Below, piece by piece: positions 53,919 to 62,807 of a stretch of DNA of 64,000 bases. The notes under the pieces are model-generated. The model saw only the letters and a program-made list of their open reading frames with translations. It made no database searches and was not told where the DNA came from. The number at the start of each line of letters is the position of its first letter. Position 1 is the first letter of the stretch. The DNA comes from Labilithrix sp. (GTDB lineage Bacteria; Myxococcota_A; Polyangia; Polyangiales; Polyangiaceae). The translations under genes and the position numbers were made by a program. The DNA lies in assembly GCA_019637175.1 (NCBI GenBank), contig JAHBWD010000020.1, positions 62,001-126,000 on the forward strand, given 5' to 3'.

Positions 53919-55022
53919 ATGGCGCTGGAAGCTCCTGCCAATACGCGTCCTCCCCGCGAGGCCCACCGGATCGACGAAGCGAGCCTGGGCCGTTGGCTCG
54001 GCGAGCACGTCGAGGGCTGCCGCGGCGGCGCTGCGACGGTGCGTCAGTTCAAGGGCGGCCAGTCGAACCCGACCTACTGGGTCGGCGTGGAGGGCGGCGA
54101 AGGAGGCGATCTCGAGCTCGTCGTCCGCAAGAAGCCGCCGGGCGATCTGTTGCCCTCGGCGCACGCCGTCGAGCGCGAGCACCGGATCATGAAGGCGCTC
54201 GGTCCGACCGACGTGCCGGTGCCGCGCGCGCTCGGGCTTTGCGAAGACGCGAGCGTCGTCGGCACGCCGTTCTTCGTGATGAAGTACGTGAACGCGCGCA
54301 TCTTCTGGGATCCGACGCTCCCCGAGCTCGCGACCGGCGAAACCTCGGCCCAGGCGCGCGCCGCCGTCTATCGCGGGTACGTCGACGCGCTCGTCGCGCT
54401 CCATCGCGTCGACTACGCGAAGGTCGGTCTCGGCGACTACGGCAAGGTCGGCGGCTACGTCGCGCGGCAGGTCGATCGCTGGTCGAAGCAGTACGAGGCG
54501 TCACGCACCGGCGACGTTCCTCCGATGGAGGCGCTCATGGCGTGGCTCCGCGAGGAGAGGCCGAAGAGCGACGACGAGACGACGCTCATCCACGGCGACT
54601 ACCGGATCGACAACTTGATGTACACGCCGGCGGGCGGGCCGCCGCGCGTCATCGCGATCCTCGACTGGGAGCTCTCGACGCTCGGCCACCCCGTGAGCGA
54701 TCTCGCCTATGCGTGCATGGGCTACCACCTGAACCTGCCCGGCCGCGGCGGCCTCGCCGGCGTCGACGTGAGGTCGCTCGGCATCCCGACCGAGAGCGAG
54801 ATGGTCGCCGACTACTGCGAGAAGACGGGCCGCGCGTCGATCGACGACTGGCCCTACTTCATGTCGTTCGGCATCTTCCGGCTCGCCGCGATCGCGCAAG
54901 GCGTCTACAAACGCAGCCTCCAGGGCAACGCCAGCGCCGACGACGCGGGCAGCTACGGCGCCGCGGTGACGATGCTCGCGGAGCTCGGCTGCCAGATTGC
55001 AGGGATCAAGCCTCATGGATGA
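53919..55022 (+). CDS. phosphotransferase with aminoglycoside phosphotransferase fold (ACAD10/11-like)
   Basis: 367 residues. The kinase-like fold shows the N-lobe GGQSNPTYWV, a conserved Lys in LVVRKKPPG, the Brenner motif LIHGDYRIDNLMY with catalytic Asp, and the metal-binding ILDWELSTLGHPVSDLAY. Sequence style is that of the APH half of ACAD10/11, which phosphorylates hydroxyacyl-CoA before dehydrogenation. The two genes are divergent, 36 nt apart. The stop overlaps the aminotransferase start by 8 nt, so these two are co-transcribed. Confidence 0.92.
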   Translation: MALEAPANTRPPREAHRIDEASLGRWLGEHVEGCRGGAATVRQFKGGQSNPTYWVGVEGGEGGDLELVVRKKPPGDLLPSAHAVEREHRIMKALGPTDVPVPRALGLCEDASVVGTPFFVMKYVNARIFWDPTLPELATGETSAQARAAVYRGYVDALVALHRVDYAKVGLGDYGKVGGYVARQVDRWSKQYEASRTGDVPPMEALMAWLREERPKSDDETTLIHGDYRIDNLMYTPAGGPPRVIAILDWELSTLGHPVSDLAYACMGYHLNLPGRGGLAGVDVRSLGIPTESEMVADYCEKTGRASIDDWPYFMSFGIFRLAAIAQGVYKRSLQGNASADDAGSYGAAVTMLAELGCQIAGIKPHG

Positions 55023-56265
55023 CTTTCACGCGTTCCGCCCCGTCCCGAAGACGGGCGTCATCTACGTCACGAGCGAGGCCTACAAGCTCGGATTTTCCAC
55101 CGCGGATCCCGAGTGGTGCAACCTCGGGCAGGGCCAGCCCGAGACGGGCCCGCTCCCCGGCGCGCCGCGCCGCATCCACGACGTCGCGATCGCCGCCGAC
55201 GATCAGGAGTACGCGCCCGTCGCAGGGCTCGGCGAGCTGCGCGAGGCGGTAGCTGCACTCTACAACCGTTTGTACCGCAAGGGCATGGCGTCGCAATACA
55301 CCGCGGAGAACGTGTGCATCTCCGGCGGAGGCCGCGCGGCGCTCACGCGCGCGGCCGCGAGCCTCGGGAGCATCAACCTCGGTCACTTCCTCCCCGACTA
55401 CACCGCGTACGAGGAGCTGCTCGACATCTTCAAGGCGTTCACGAGCATCCCCATCCTGCTCGAAGGAGATCGCGGATACAGCTTCACCGCCGACGATCTG
55501 AAGCGCGAGGTGCTCGGCCGCGGCCTCTCCGCGCTCCTCATGTCGAACCCGTGCAACCCGACGGGCAAGCTCGTCGCCGGCGAAGAGCTCGAACGCTGGG
55601 TGCACGTCGCGCGCGAGCTCGACTGCACGCTCTTGCTCGACGAGTTCTACTCCCACTACGTCTACCGCGGGCGCCCGGGCGCGCTGCCGATCGAGAGCGC
55701 CGCGCGCTACGTGAAGGACGTCGAGCGCGATCCCGTCGTGATCTTCGACGGCTTCACCAAGAACTGGCGCTACCCCGGCTGGCGCATCACCTGGGCGCTC
55801 GCGCCGAGCAGCGTCATCGAGCGGTTCGCGAGCGCCGGATCGTTCCTCGACGGCGGCGGCTCGAAGCCCCTCCAGCGCGCCGCGATCCCGCTCTTCGACG
55901 ACGACTACGTCGAGAAGGAAACGCTCGCGATCCAGAACGCGTTCCGCGACAAGCGCGATCGAATGCTCTCGCGCCTCGAGCGCATGGGCGTGCGCTTCGA
56001 TCGCGTCCCCGACGGCACGTTCTACGCGTGGGGCAACGTGGCGAGCCTCCCCGCCCCGCTCAACGACGGGATGGGCTTCTTCCGCGCAGGCCTCACGAAG
56101 AAGGTCATCACCGTCCCCGGCGAGTTCTTCGACGTGAACCCCGGCAAGCGCCGCCACGGGCGCGCCTCGCGCTTCCGCGAGTACGTGCGCTTCTCCTTCG
56201 GGCCTTCGCTCGACGTCGTCGAGCGCGCGATGACGCGCTTGGAAGAGCTGATCGCCGCGAGCTGA
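55015..56265 (+). CDS. PLP-dependent class I/II aminotransferase
   Basis: 416 residues. The fold-type I core shows EYAPVAGLGELREAVAALYN, SGGGRAALTRAAA, MSNPCNPTGKLVAGEEL, LLDEFYSHYVY and the PLP Lys249 in GFTKNWRYPGWRITW. The C-terminal RFSFGPSL holds the substrate carboxylate Arg. The preferred amino donor cannot be read. The overlap with the APH gene suggests an acyl or amino acid-related pathway together with the acyl-CoA dehydrogenase. Confidence 0.93.
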   Translation: MDDFHAFRPVPKTGVIYVTSEAYKLGFSTADPEWCNLGQGQPETGPLPGAPRRIHDVAIAADDQEYAPVAGLGELREAVAALYNRLYRKGMASQYTAENVCISGGGRAALTRAAASLGSINLGHFLPDYTAYEELLDIFKAFTSIPILLEGDRGYSFTADDLKREVLGRGLSALLMSNPCNPTGKLVAGEELERWVHVARELDCTLLLDEFYSHYVYRGRPGALPIESAARYVKDVERDPVVIFDGFTKNWRYPGWRITWALAPSSVIERFASAGSFLDGGGSKPLQRAAIPLFDDDYVEKETLAIQNAFRDKRDRMLSRLERMGVRFDRVPDGTFYAWGNVASLPAPLNDGMGFFRAGLTKKVITVPGEFFDVNPGKRRHGRASRFREYVRFSFGPSLDVVERAMTRLEELIAAS

Positions 56266-56324
56266 GCGCGCCGCGCCAACGAAGACGCGACACCGTGACG
56301 CGGTGGCATGACGCTCGCACGTCG

Positions 56325-57092
56325 ATGCGCATGGATCACCGCTGGGACGAGCTTCTCCAAGCCGAGCACAGGCGACGCGTCGAACGAGGCCTCTACGACA
56401 CGCGACGCGTCGAAGACGACGACGAGGTCGAGCAGCGCGACCGCAACGCGCAAGGCGCGCCCCGGAGAAACCGGAGCCCGTGGGAGATCGGCGCGGACCA
56501 CTGGGATCAGCGCGATCTCTACACGCGCAACGCGCGCATCGACGAGCGCGGCTACGCGCGCGGGCCCGCGTTCCACCCCGAGATCGGCAGCTACGCCTAC
56601 GACCGCGACGACGTCTACGAGCGCGAGCTCGAACGAGGCCACCGCGCGCCGCCGCTGCGATCGAACGAGGAGCCGACGGTCTACGAGCGCGAGGCCTGGC
56701 CGTGGCTCCACTACGAGCACGTGCAGCCGATCCGGTGGGCGAACGTCCGCGAGTGGATTCGATGGCAGGTCGCGCGCCTGCTCGGCTCGAAGCCGCGCGC
56801 GCGCGCGCCGAAGGGCTGGCGCCGATCGGACCGCTCCATCCGCGACGACGTCTGTGACGCGCTCGCCTACGACGGCCGGCTCGACGCGCGAGAGATCGAG
56901 GTGCGCGTGCGTGACGGCGAGGTCGCGCTCACGGGCATCGTGCGCGACCGCGAGCAGAAGCGCCTCGCCGGATGGCTGGCCGAGCACGTCTACGGCGTGG
57001 TCGACGTGCACAACGGGCTCGTGGTCAGACCGCGAGAGACGCGCGGCGGCGGCGACGATCTCGGCTTCGCCCTCGTCGGGCGCGCCTACTGA
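56325..57092 (+). CDS. BON-domain protein
   Basis: 255 residues, highly charged, no signal peptide. Residues 10-145 are rich in Arg, Asp, Glu, Trp and Tyr (DELLQAEHRRRVERGLYDTR, RDDVYERELERGHRAPP). The C-terminal BON domain (about 170-240) reads SIRDDVCDALAYDGRLDARE, VRVRDGEVALTGIVRDREQK and VVDVHNGLVV, the alpha-beta-beta-alpha-beta module that binds phospholipid or partners. The start is uncertain: ATG at 56325 or 56331, or GTG at 56295. Confidence 0.82.
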   Translation: MRMDHRWDELLQAEHRRRVERGLYDTRRVEDDDEVEQRDRNAQGAPRRNRSPWEIGADHWDQRDLYTRNARIDERGYARGPAFHPEIGSYAYDRDDVYERELERGHRAPPLRSNEEPTVYEREAWPWLHYEHVQPIRWANVREWIRWQVARLLGSKPRARAPKGWRRSDRSIRDDVCDALAYDGRLDAREIEVRVRDGEVALTGIVRDREQKRLAGWLAEHVYGVVDVHNGLVVRPRETRGGGDDLGFALVGRAY

Positions 57093-57724
57093 TCCTTCAG
57101 CTTCGACTCGCAGAGGGCCGCGCACATCCGATCGCCCTGCCTCTGGCAGATGTCGCGGAGCATGCGGATCTCTTCGCGGGTCGCCCTGCCTTCGAGGATC
57201 TTGGGCTCGAGCACCTTGCGCGCGGGCTCGAGCTGTTGCTGCAAGACGAGATGGCGCGCCTTGGCGAGATCGGTGTCCGGCTCTCGGTGCTCGGCGCCGA
57301 GCACGGGCACGGCGACCGAAGCCGACGGCGCGGGCGCGCCTGCGTCCATCTTGATCTTTCGACCGAGCTTCTTGCCGCAGCTCTCGACGCACGCGACGTC
57401 GCTCTGCGCGAGGCAGATCTTGAGCAACAGCTCGGTCTCTTCTTTGGTCGCGTCGGGGCCGAGCGCCCTCGTCTCCAAGAGCAGGCGCGCCTTCCAGAGC
57501 TGGCCGTCGGCCTCGTAGAGCTTCGCCTGCTCGAACGGCGGCTGATCGTCGATGGCGGCGTCGGCGAACTGCGAGACCGGCGTCGCGTTGAACGACGCCG
57601 CCGGCGGGACCGCGGCGGTCGTCACCGAGACCACCGGAACCGGCTCGGGCGGCGGCTTCTTCCCGTTGTCGCACGCGCCGACGGCGAAGCCGGTGAAGAC
57701 GAGGAGTACGAGCGCGCGGTTCAC
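57086..57724 (-). CDS. hypothetical lipoprotein paired with the metallophosphoesterase
   Basis: 212 residues from a GTG that overlaps the phosphoesterase stop (GTGA). The signal ends AVGAC. Four Cys and two helical repeat pairs follow (EQAKLYEADGQLWKARLLLE, LAKARHLVLQQQLEPARKVL), each ending with a CxxxC-like pair (VACVESC, MCAALC). The two halves look like an internal duplication of TPR-type hairpins with a disulfide. Its last codons overlap the BON gene's stop by 7 nt on the opposite strand. Confidence 0.75.
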   Translation of the reverse strand: MNRALVLLVFTGFAVGACDNGKKPPPEPVPVVSVTTAAVPPAASFNATPVSQFADAAIDDQPPFEQAKLYEADGQLWKARLLLETRALGPDATKEETELLLKICLAQSDVACVESCGKKLGRKIKMDAGAPAPSASVAVPVLGAEHREPDTDLAKARHLVLQQQLEPARKVLEPKILEGRATREEIRMLRDICQRQGDRMCAALCESKLKDQ

Positions 57725-59295
57725 GGCTTCTTGATCCAGAGCTCGACGTTGCGGTCGTCGACCTTGCCCGTGCCGTCGTCGGGCAGCCAGCCCGACGTGC
57801 GATCGATGACGCCGCGCTTGCGTCCGTCGGCGGCGATCGCGTCGCCCTCGACCGAGATGTCGACCGCGGTCGCGCGCATCATCAGCCAGCCGTTGTCTTG
57901 ATCGTAGATCTCGACGAGGCGGAACTGATGCGGGAAGTCGGCGATCGCGGCCGTCATCACCTCCCACCACGCGTGGCCGGGGGCCTGCGAGGCGATCGCG
58001 CGCACGCGGTTCTCGTGGGAGTGGCCCACCATGCTGAAGAGCACGTTGTCGTATTGCCCGATGAACGCCGCCCAGGCGTCGGGGAGCAGCGCGTCGGGCT
58101 CCTTGGTGCCGAGCGCGCCGCCGTCGACGGTGAGGCTCGACGTCGCGTGGTGCGAGGAGAGGATCACCCACTTCCCGTCGGCCTTCGCCTTGTCGAGGAA
58201 GGGCTTGATGGTGCCGTCGACGTCGCGCTGCGTGATGACGCCGTCGGACCCGCCGGTGTCGTGCGCGGTGTCGAGCACGAGGAAGCGGAAGTTCGTGCCT
58301 TCCGGATCGAACGTGTAGGTGGCGCGCCCGCTCTGCTTCTCGGCGGCGCCGATGCCGTGACCGTCTTTGTCGCCGCCGACCTTCGTCATGAGCTCGACGC
58401 GCGAGAGGAGCGCGCGCTTGGGATCGGGGACGACCGTGTCGGTGGTGACCCCGCCGAGGTAGGGAGGGCGATAGTCGCGGGTGCCGTTGCCCGCGCTGTC
58501 TTCGACGACGGCCGTGCGGTTGAACTCGTTGGGCGTCACGTTGCCTTGCACGAGCACGTCGTGGTTGCCGGTGACCCATCGCCACGGCATCGCGAGCCCT
58601 TCGGCGACGAACGGATCCTTCCCGTCGTTGTCGCCGCCGCTGACCATGTCGTCGTCGTCGCCGGAGTCGCACTCGACCGAGGGCGATCCCGAGAGGATGG
58701 CGAGCACCCAGTCGACCTCGTTCGTCTGCGCGCTGTCGGCGTTGTCGCCGCCCATGATGGTGAAGGCGATCGGCTCCTTGCGATGGAGCGCGTTGATCGT
58801 GCGCACCGCCGCGTTGGCCATGTGACAGAGATACGGATCCTGCGGGCGGAGCGCGGAGGAGGTGAAGCCGGCGGCGTCGATCGATCCCACGCGCGTCGGC
58901 GACTCGTCGTCGGCGATCTGGAGATCCGCGAGGTGCGTGAACCGGAGGAGGCGCTTCGCGTTCGGCCCCGGCGCCGGCGGCGTCGAGCCGTCGATCGCCC
59001 GCGTGACGTACGGCTCGCCGGGCCCCGGCTCGAGATCGCCGAAGCCGCGTTCGAGGTAGCTCGCGAGCGCCTCGGGCCCGAGCGACGGGTTCGGGCCCGC
59101 CGTGTACGATTGGCGAGGCGTCTTCGGAACGAGCGTCGCCTCCACCGTCGTGATCGCGTTCGCCAGCGGCGGGAGCGCCGTCGGTTTCGGCTTCTCGCCC
59201 GGAGGCGTCGTGCCCGGCGGATCTTCCGGCGTCGACGAGGAGCAGGCGGCGATGAAAAGGAGAGGAAGCAGGCCGAAACCGGCGCGTCGGAGCAT
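57721..59295 (-). CDS. calcineurin-like metallophosphoesterase lipoprotein
   Basis: 524 residues. A lipobox (FIAAC) is followed by a Pro-rich linker. Metal-binding motifs are in order: HLADLQI, GGDNADSAQ, TGNHDVLVQ, LSSHHAT and MVGHSHENR. This is the calcineurin-like fold of TIGR03767-type secreted phosphoesterases, in which the substrate is unknown. A 30-residue Asp-rich insertion (CDSGDDDDMVSGGDNDGKD) lies between the second and third motifs. TACACT on minus (59303-59308) ends 7 nt before the ATG. Confidence 0.92.
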   Translation of the reverse strand: MLRRAGFGLLPLLFIAACSSSTPEDPPGTTPPGEKPKPTALPPLANAITTVEATLVPKTPRQSYTAGPNPSLGPEALASYLERGFGDLEPGPGEPYVTRAIDGSTPPAPGPNAKRLLRFTHLADLQIADDESPTRVGSIDAAGFTSSALRPQDPYLCHMANAAVRTINALHRKEPIAFTIMGGDNADSAQTNEVDWVLAILSGSPSVECDSGDDDDMVSGGDNDGKDPFVAEGLAMPWRWVTGNHDVLVQGNVTPNEFNRTAVVEDSAGNGTRDYRPPYLGGVTTDTVVPDPKRALLSRVELMTKVGGDKDGHGIGAAEKQSGRATYTFDPEGTNFRFLVLDTAHDTGGSDGVITQRDVDGTIKPFLDKAKADGKWVILSSHHATSSLTVDGGALGTKEPDALLPDAWAAFIGQYDNVLFSMVGHSHENRVRAIASQAPGHAWWEVMTAAIADFPHQFRLVEIYDQDNGWLMMRATAVDISVEGDAIAADGRKRGVIDRTSGWLPDDGTGKVDDRNVELWIKKP

Positions 59296-59302
59296 GGTCC
59301 CC

Positions 59303-59312
59303 AGTGTACCAT
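59303..59312. promoter_or_regulatory. overlapping divergent -10-like elements
   Basis: AGTGTA reads TACACT on minus for the phosphoesterase. TACCAT at 59307-59312 on plus ends 11 nt before the esterase ATG at 59324. Confidence 0.4.
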
Positions 59313-59323
59313 CGCCCGCGGCC

Positions 59324-60052
59324 ATGCTCTCGCGCCGCGATGTGCTCACGGGTGGTCTCGCAGCTCTCACCACGTTCACCGCCTGCGCCCGCAGCAAGGC
59401 GCCGAGCTGGCCGCGCCGCACGAAATACGAAGGCGTCGACTTCATCGAGCTGTTTCCGAAGGATGCCGACGAGGCCGCGCCGCTGGTCGTCGCCATCCAC
59501 GGGATGGGCGACAAGCCGGACGCCTGGATCGACACGTGGAGCGCCTTCCCCGGCCGCGCGCAGATCGCCATGCCCCGCGCCTTCACCCGCCACGGCGACG
59601 GCTACTCGTGGTTCGAATTCCGCGACGGAATGAGCGACGAGGAGTACAGCAAGGAGGTCTCGGCGTCGGAAGAGAACCTCTGGAAGGGGATCGCCAAGCT
59701 CGCCGGCGCACGCAAGGTCATCGTCACGGGGTTCTCGCAGGGCGGCATCCTCTCGTTCGTCATCGCCGCGCGCCATCCCGACAAGGTCGCGTACGCGTTC
59801 CCCGTCTCGGGATCTTCACCCGGTGGTCTCTTGCCCAAAGACAAGGCGAAGACGGCGCCGGTGATCGCGTTCCACGGCACGGCGGACACGACGCTCCAGT
59901 TCCGGTGGGGGCTCGGCTCGGTCAACGCGTTCAAGGAGCAGGGCAACGACGCGCAGATGCGCGAGTATCGCGGCGTGGGCCACACGATCACGCCGGAGAT
60001 GCGCGCCGACCTCTGGAGCGAGATCCAGAAGGCGCTGCCGCTCTCCAAATGA
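59324..60052 (+). CDS. Tat-exported carboxylesterase-like alpha/beta hydrolase
   Basis: 242 residues. A twin-arginine signal (SRRDVLTGGLAAL) leads to AC, perhaps a Tat lipoprotein. The hydrolase core has VVAIHGMGDKPDAW, Ser138 in GFSQGG, Asp188 in HGTADTT and His220 in VGHTI, a complete triad as in phospholipase/carboxylesterase and PHB depolymerase-like enzymes. The substrate is unknown. Its stop overlaps the next ATG (ATGA). Confidence 0.9.
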   Translation: MLSRRDVLTGGLAALTTFTACARSKAPSWPRRTKYEGVDFIELFPKDADEAAPLVVAIHGMGDKPDAWIDTWSAFPGRAQIAMPRAFTRHGDGYSWFEFRDGMSDEEYSKEVSASEENLWKGIAKLAGARKVIVTGFSQGGILSFVIAARHPDKVAYAFPVSGSSPGGLLPKDKAKTAPVIAFHGTADTTLQFRWGLGSVNAFKEQGNDAQMREYRGVGHTITPEMRADLWSEIQKALPLSK

Positions 60053-60600
60053 GCGGAGCGGCGATCTTCGCGCTCCTGTTGATCGCGGCCGCGGTGCCGG
60101 CCGGGATCGTCATGCGGATGCAGCTCGGGATCCCGGCGTCGCTCGTCGTGAGCTCTGCCGCCGTCGTCGGCGCCGTCGTGGTCGCCGCCGAGACGATCGT
60201 CGTTCGTCGAAAGCGCCTCGCGCGCGGGCCGATCGATCTCGCGCCGGAGGAGACCGTCGCGTGGAGCGGGGCGGCGACGCGCTGGCTCCGGACGGGCGGC
60301 GTGAAGGGCACGCTCGTCGTCACCTCCGCGCGCGTGCTCTTCCGGCCGCTCGAGCCGACGTTGCTCGACCCCGACGCCGCGTGGCCGCTCGGCGAGATCC
60401 TCGGCGTCGAGCCCTCGCGCTCCTTCGGCGTCGTGCCGAACGCGATCCGCGTGATCTTGGACGGCGATCGTCAAGCACGCTTCTCCGTCGGGTCGCGCGC
60501 GGCGTGTCTCGCTGCGCTCGGGCTCGTTCGCGATCGAGGTGGCGCTCCGACCGAGCCCTATCGCGGCGCCGCGGCTCCGGGCGATCGCGACCGACGCTGA
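60049..60600 (+). CDS. membrane protein with GRAM/PH-like domain
   Basis: 183 residues. Two hydrophobic helices fill 5-20 and 30-50. The rest resembles a PH/GRAM-type domain (LAPEETVAWSGAATRWLRTG, GVKGTLVVTSARVLFRPLEP, WPLGEILGVEPS, NAIRVILDGDRQARFSVGS). It may bind lipid at the inner membrane. Coupling to the esterase suggests a lipid-related function, but this is inferred. Confidence 0.75.
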   Translation: MSGAAIFALLLIAAAVPAGIVMRMQLGIPASLVVSSAAVVGAVVVAAETIVVRRKRLARGPIDLAPEETVAWSGAATRWLRTGGVKGTLVVTSARVLFRPLEPTLLDPDAAWPLGEILGVEPSRSFGVVPNAIRVILDGDRQARFSVGSRAACLAALGLVRDRGGAPTEPYRGAAAPGDRDRR

Positions 60601-60604
60601 TCGT

Positions 60605-61387
60605 TCAGCGGGCGTAGCCCTGCGCGCGATACACGAGACGGCCGAAGATCTCGCGCAGCGTCGCGGTCGTGTGCGCGAGCGCGCCGGCGCGCGGGATCCA
60701 GCCTTCGAGACCGGCGCCGTGCGACGGCGCGCGATAATCGACCGGATGGACGTCGACCTTCATGCCGACGGCTTCGAAGCAGCCGCGCGCGCGCGGCATG
60801 TGGAACGCGCTCGTGACGACGAGGACGCGCTCGAACCCGCGCGCTTCGACGATCGCCTTCGTGTAGACCGCGTTCTCCCTCGTGTTCTTCGCGCGATCCT
60901 CGATGATGATGCGATCCTTCGCGATCCCCCAGTCTTCGAGCTGACGGCCGAGCACCACCGCCTCGCCGAACGCGGCGAGCGTCGGGTCCATCGTCGCGCC
61001 CGACACGATGACGTAGCGCGCCTTGCCCGCGCGGAGGAGCCGGTGGGTCATGACGACACGCTCGACGTTGTCGTTGTACGAAGGTTGACCGCTCTCCGCG
61101 GTGACGCGCTCGTCGACGACACCGCCGAGCAAGACGACGACGTCGTAGGTCACGTCGTCGCGATACGTCGACGGCGCCGCGTGCTCGAGGCCGTACGCGA
61201 GCGAATCGCTCACCGGCAGCGCCGACGCGACGAACAAGACGAGGAGCCCGATCGCGCCGAGCGCGCGGCGCCGCCTCCACCGCCTCGCCATGCGAACACG
61301 CCACGGAACCGCCGCGCCGAGGAGCAAGAGCCCCCAGGTGTACGGGCTCAAGAAGACGTCGAGCAGCTTCGAGAGGAAGAAGAACAC
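60605..61387 (-). CDS. YdcF/ElyC-like DUF218 membrane protein
   Basis: 260 residues from a GTG. Two helices (about 5-25, 44-62) precede the DUF218 domain: VVVLLGGVVDERVTAESGQP, YVIVSGATMDP, IIIEDRAKNTRENAVYTKAI and VVTSAFHMPRARGCFEAVGM. The S-x-N-T-x-E-N motif is characteristic of ElyC, which acts on the enterobacterial-common-antigen/peptidoglycan carrier lipid. TAGTCT on minus (61394-61399) ends 6 nt before the GTG. Confidence 0.9.
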   Translation of the reverse strand: MFFFLSKLLDVFLSPYTWGLLLLGAAVPWRVRMARRWRRRRALGAIGLLVLFVASALPVSDSLAYGLEHAAPSTYRDDVTYDVVVLLGGVVDERVTAESGQPSYNDNVERVVMTHRLLRAGKARYVIVSGATMDPTLAAFGEAVVLGRQLEDWGIAKDRIIIEDRAKNTRENAVYTKAIVEARGFERVLVVTSAFHMPRARGCFEAVGMKVDVHPVDYRAPSHGAGLEGWIPRAGALAHTTATLREIFGRLVYRAQGYAR

Positions 61388-61396
61388 GACGGCAGA

Positions 61397-62110
61397 CTAT
61401 GCCGATCGCGCCCACGCCGCGCGGGCGTCGATGCCGAAGCGGCCGAAGCGGGGCTCCCAGTCGCGCGCCAGCGCTTTGTCGACCGCCGCGCGATAGTGGG
61501 AGATCGGCATGAGGCCCCAGGCGCGCTCGGCGGGGCCGAGGGCGGGCTCGCCGCGCTTCGGCGGCGGCGCGTAGCTCTGGCGGAGCCTCGCGAACCATCG
61601 CGGCAGCTCGCGCGCGACGAGCGCGCGGAGCTCGGCCGCCATCGGGTGCTCGACGAGCCAGCCGAGCAGCGCCCACCCGAAGTCGCGATGGCGAACCTCG
61701 TCGCGCAGGATCCGATCGAGCGCGCGGCGCGCGATCGGCACGCTGCACCCGGCGCGCAGCTCCTTGAAGAGCGGGACCGCGACCGTCTCGCCGAGGCAGA
61801 AGATCTCCACGGCGACGCGCGCGACGTCGTGCTCGAGCGGTTCGTCGTCGTGACGCGTCAGCGCGAGCGACTCGCGCACGAGCCGAGGGATCCCTTCGCC
61901 TCCGGCGGCGACGTGCACGCGATGGCTCATCTCGGCGTGATCGATCTCGTCGGCGGCGATCCGCATCCCCGCGCGCACGAGATCGGGTGAAGCGCCGATC
62001 TGGATGAGCCACAGCGTCAGGTGCTGCGTGATCGCCGCCGATCGGTACTCCGCCTCGACGCGGCGAAGCCACTCGGCGCGCACGGCGTCCGTCGCGGGAG
62101 TCCTCGCCAT
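61397..62110 (-). CDS. ferritin-like diiron-fold protein
   Basis: 237 residues. A four-helix bundle with metal-ligand signature: EAEYRSAAITQHL, AADEIDHAEMSHRVH, VAVEIFCLGETVAVP and ILRDEVRHRDFGWAL, giving Glu, Glu-x-x-His, Glu and Glu-x-x-His. Related proteins oxidise or hydroxylate substrates or store iron; this one cannot be placed. TATCCT on minus (62120-62125) ends 9 nt before the ATG. Downstream is the DUF218 gene 9 nt away, so the two may form an operon. Confidence 0.82.
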   Translation of the reverse strand: MARTPATDAVRAEWLRRVEAEYRSAAITQHLTLWLIQIGASPDLVRAGMRIAADEIDHAEMSHRVHVAAGGEGIPRLVRESLALTRHDDEPLEHDVARVAVEIFCLGETVAVPLFKELRAGCSVPIARRALDRILRDEVRHRDFGWALLGWLVEHPMAAELRALVARELPRWFARLRQSYAPPPKRGEPALGPAERAWGLMPISHYRAAVDKALARDWEPRFGRFGIDARAAWARSA

Positions 62111-62119
62111 CGACCTCGG

Positions 62120-62125
62120 AGGATA
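62120..62125 (-). promoter_or_regulatory. -10-like TATCCT before the ferritin-like gene
   Basis: Ends 9 nt before the ATG at 62110. Confidence 0.35.
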
Positions 62126-62132
62126 GTCGGGA

Positions 62133-62660
62133 TCAGTCGCCGGCGCCCGCGTCGGCGCTCGCGCACATCGAGCCCGCGAGGTGCCATGCGCCGTTCCACG
62201 CTTGGCAGGTCGCCCAGACGTCGCCGCACGGCGTCTCGTAGTGGCACGACGACGGATACACGCAGTCGAGCTCGCACGCAGCGCCGTGCGCCGGCATCTC
62301 CGCGGGGCAGACCACGGGATAGCTCACGCTCACGCGCGTCCATCGCGAGGCGCTGCACTCGAAGGTCTGCACGGCCGGCGCCGTCGCGGAGCGCTGCGAG
62401 CACGTGTCCTTGTACTTGCACTTGTAAGGACGAGGGCACCAGTCGAGATCGGAGGGCGGTCTCTCGGGGCAAGGATCGCTCTCGGTCGAGAGCGCGCTCT
62501 CGTCTTCGCCCGTCAGCCGGGTCGGCGCCGTGGGGCGTTCGTCGAGCTTCGGCGCGTCGAGCACGCGACGGTCGACCTCGTCGATGCGCCCACCGCACGC
62601 CTCCATCGAGAGCGCGAAGAGACCGAAGGCGGCGAGCCCGATCGTCGAGGAGCGATGCAT
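62133..62660 (-). CDS. Cys-rich hypothetical lipoprotein
   Basis: 175 residues. The signal ends SMEACGG. An acidic linker follows, then ten or so Cys (CPERPPSDLDWCPRPYKCKY, VVCPAEMPAHGAACELDCVY) and a final ACQAWNGAWHLAGSMC. The Cys-Pro pattern resembles other exported myxobacterial proteins of unknown role. Upstream is an interval with a hairpin. The gene ends 22 nt from the start of the ferritin-like gene on the same strand. Confidence 0.72.
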   Translation of the reverse strand: MHRSSTIGLAAFGLFALSMEACGGRIDEVDRRVLDAPKLDERPTAPTRLTGEDESALSTESDPCPERPPSDLDWCPRPYKCKYKDTCSQRSATAPAVQTFECSASRWTRVSVSYPVVCPAEMPAHGAACELDCVYPSSCHYETPCGDVWATCQAWNGAWHLAGSMCASADAGAGD

Positions 62661-62732
62661 CGTGAGCGTGTCGCTGCACGCACCGTACCGATCGGAGCGA
62701 CGCAGGAAGCAGCGTCTTTTCCTCGTGAAGCG

Positions 62733-62752
62733 CGCGTCAAAATGATGACGCG
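62733..62752. terminator. hairpin between two minus-strand genes
   Basis: CGCGTCA (62733-62739) pairs with TGACGCG (62746-62752) around AAATGA. It lies 55 nt past the stop of the gene at 62808. The rest of the 147-nt interval (62661-62807) shows nothing else. Confidence 0.4.
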
Positions 62753-62807
62753 TGCATGCGCGGACGCTGTCTTCACCCCGAAAGCGTCAACAGCCCAACG
62801 TCCGACA

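Noticed and set aside
57898..60049. Plus-strand frame running into the GRAM-like gene
   Set aside because: Covers the phosphoesterase in antisense; only the part from the ATG at 60049 looks like protein.
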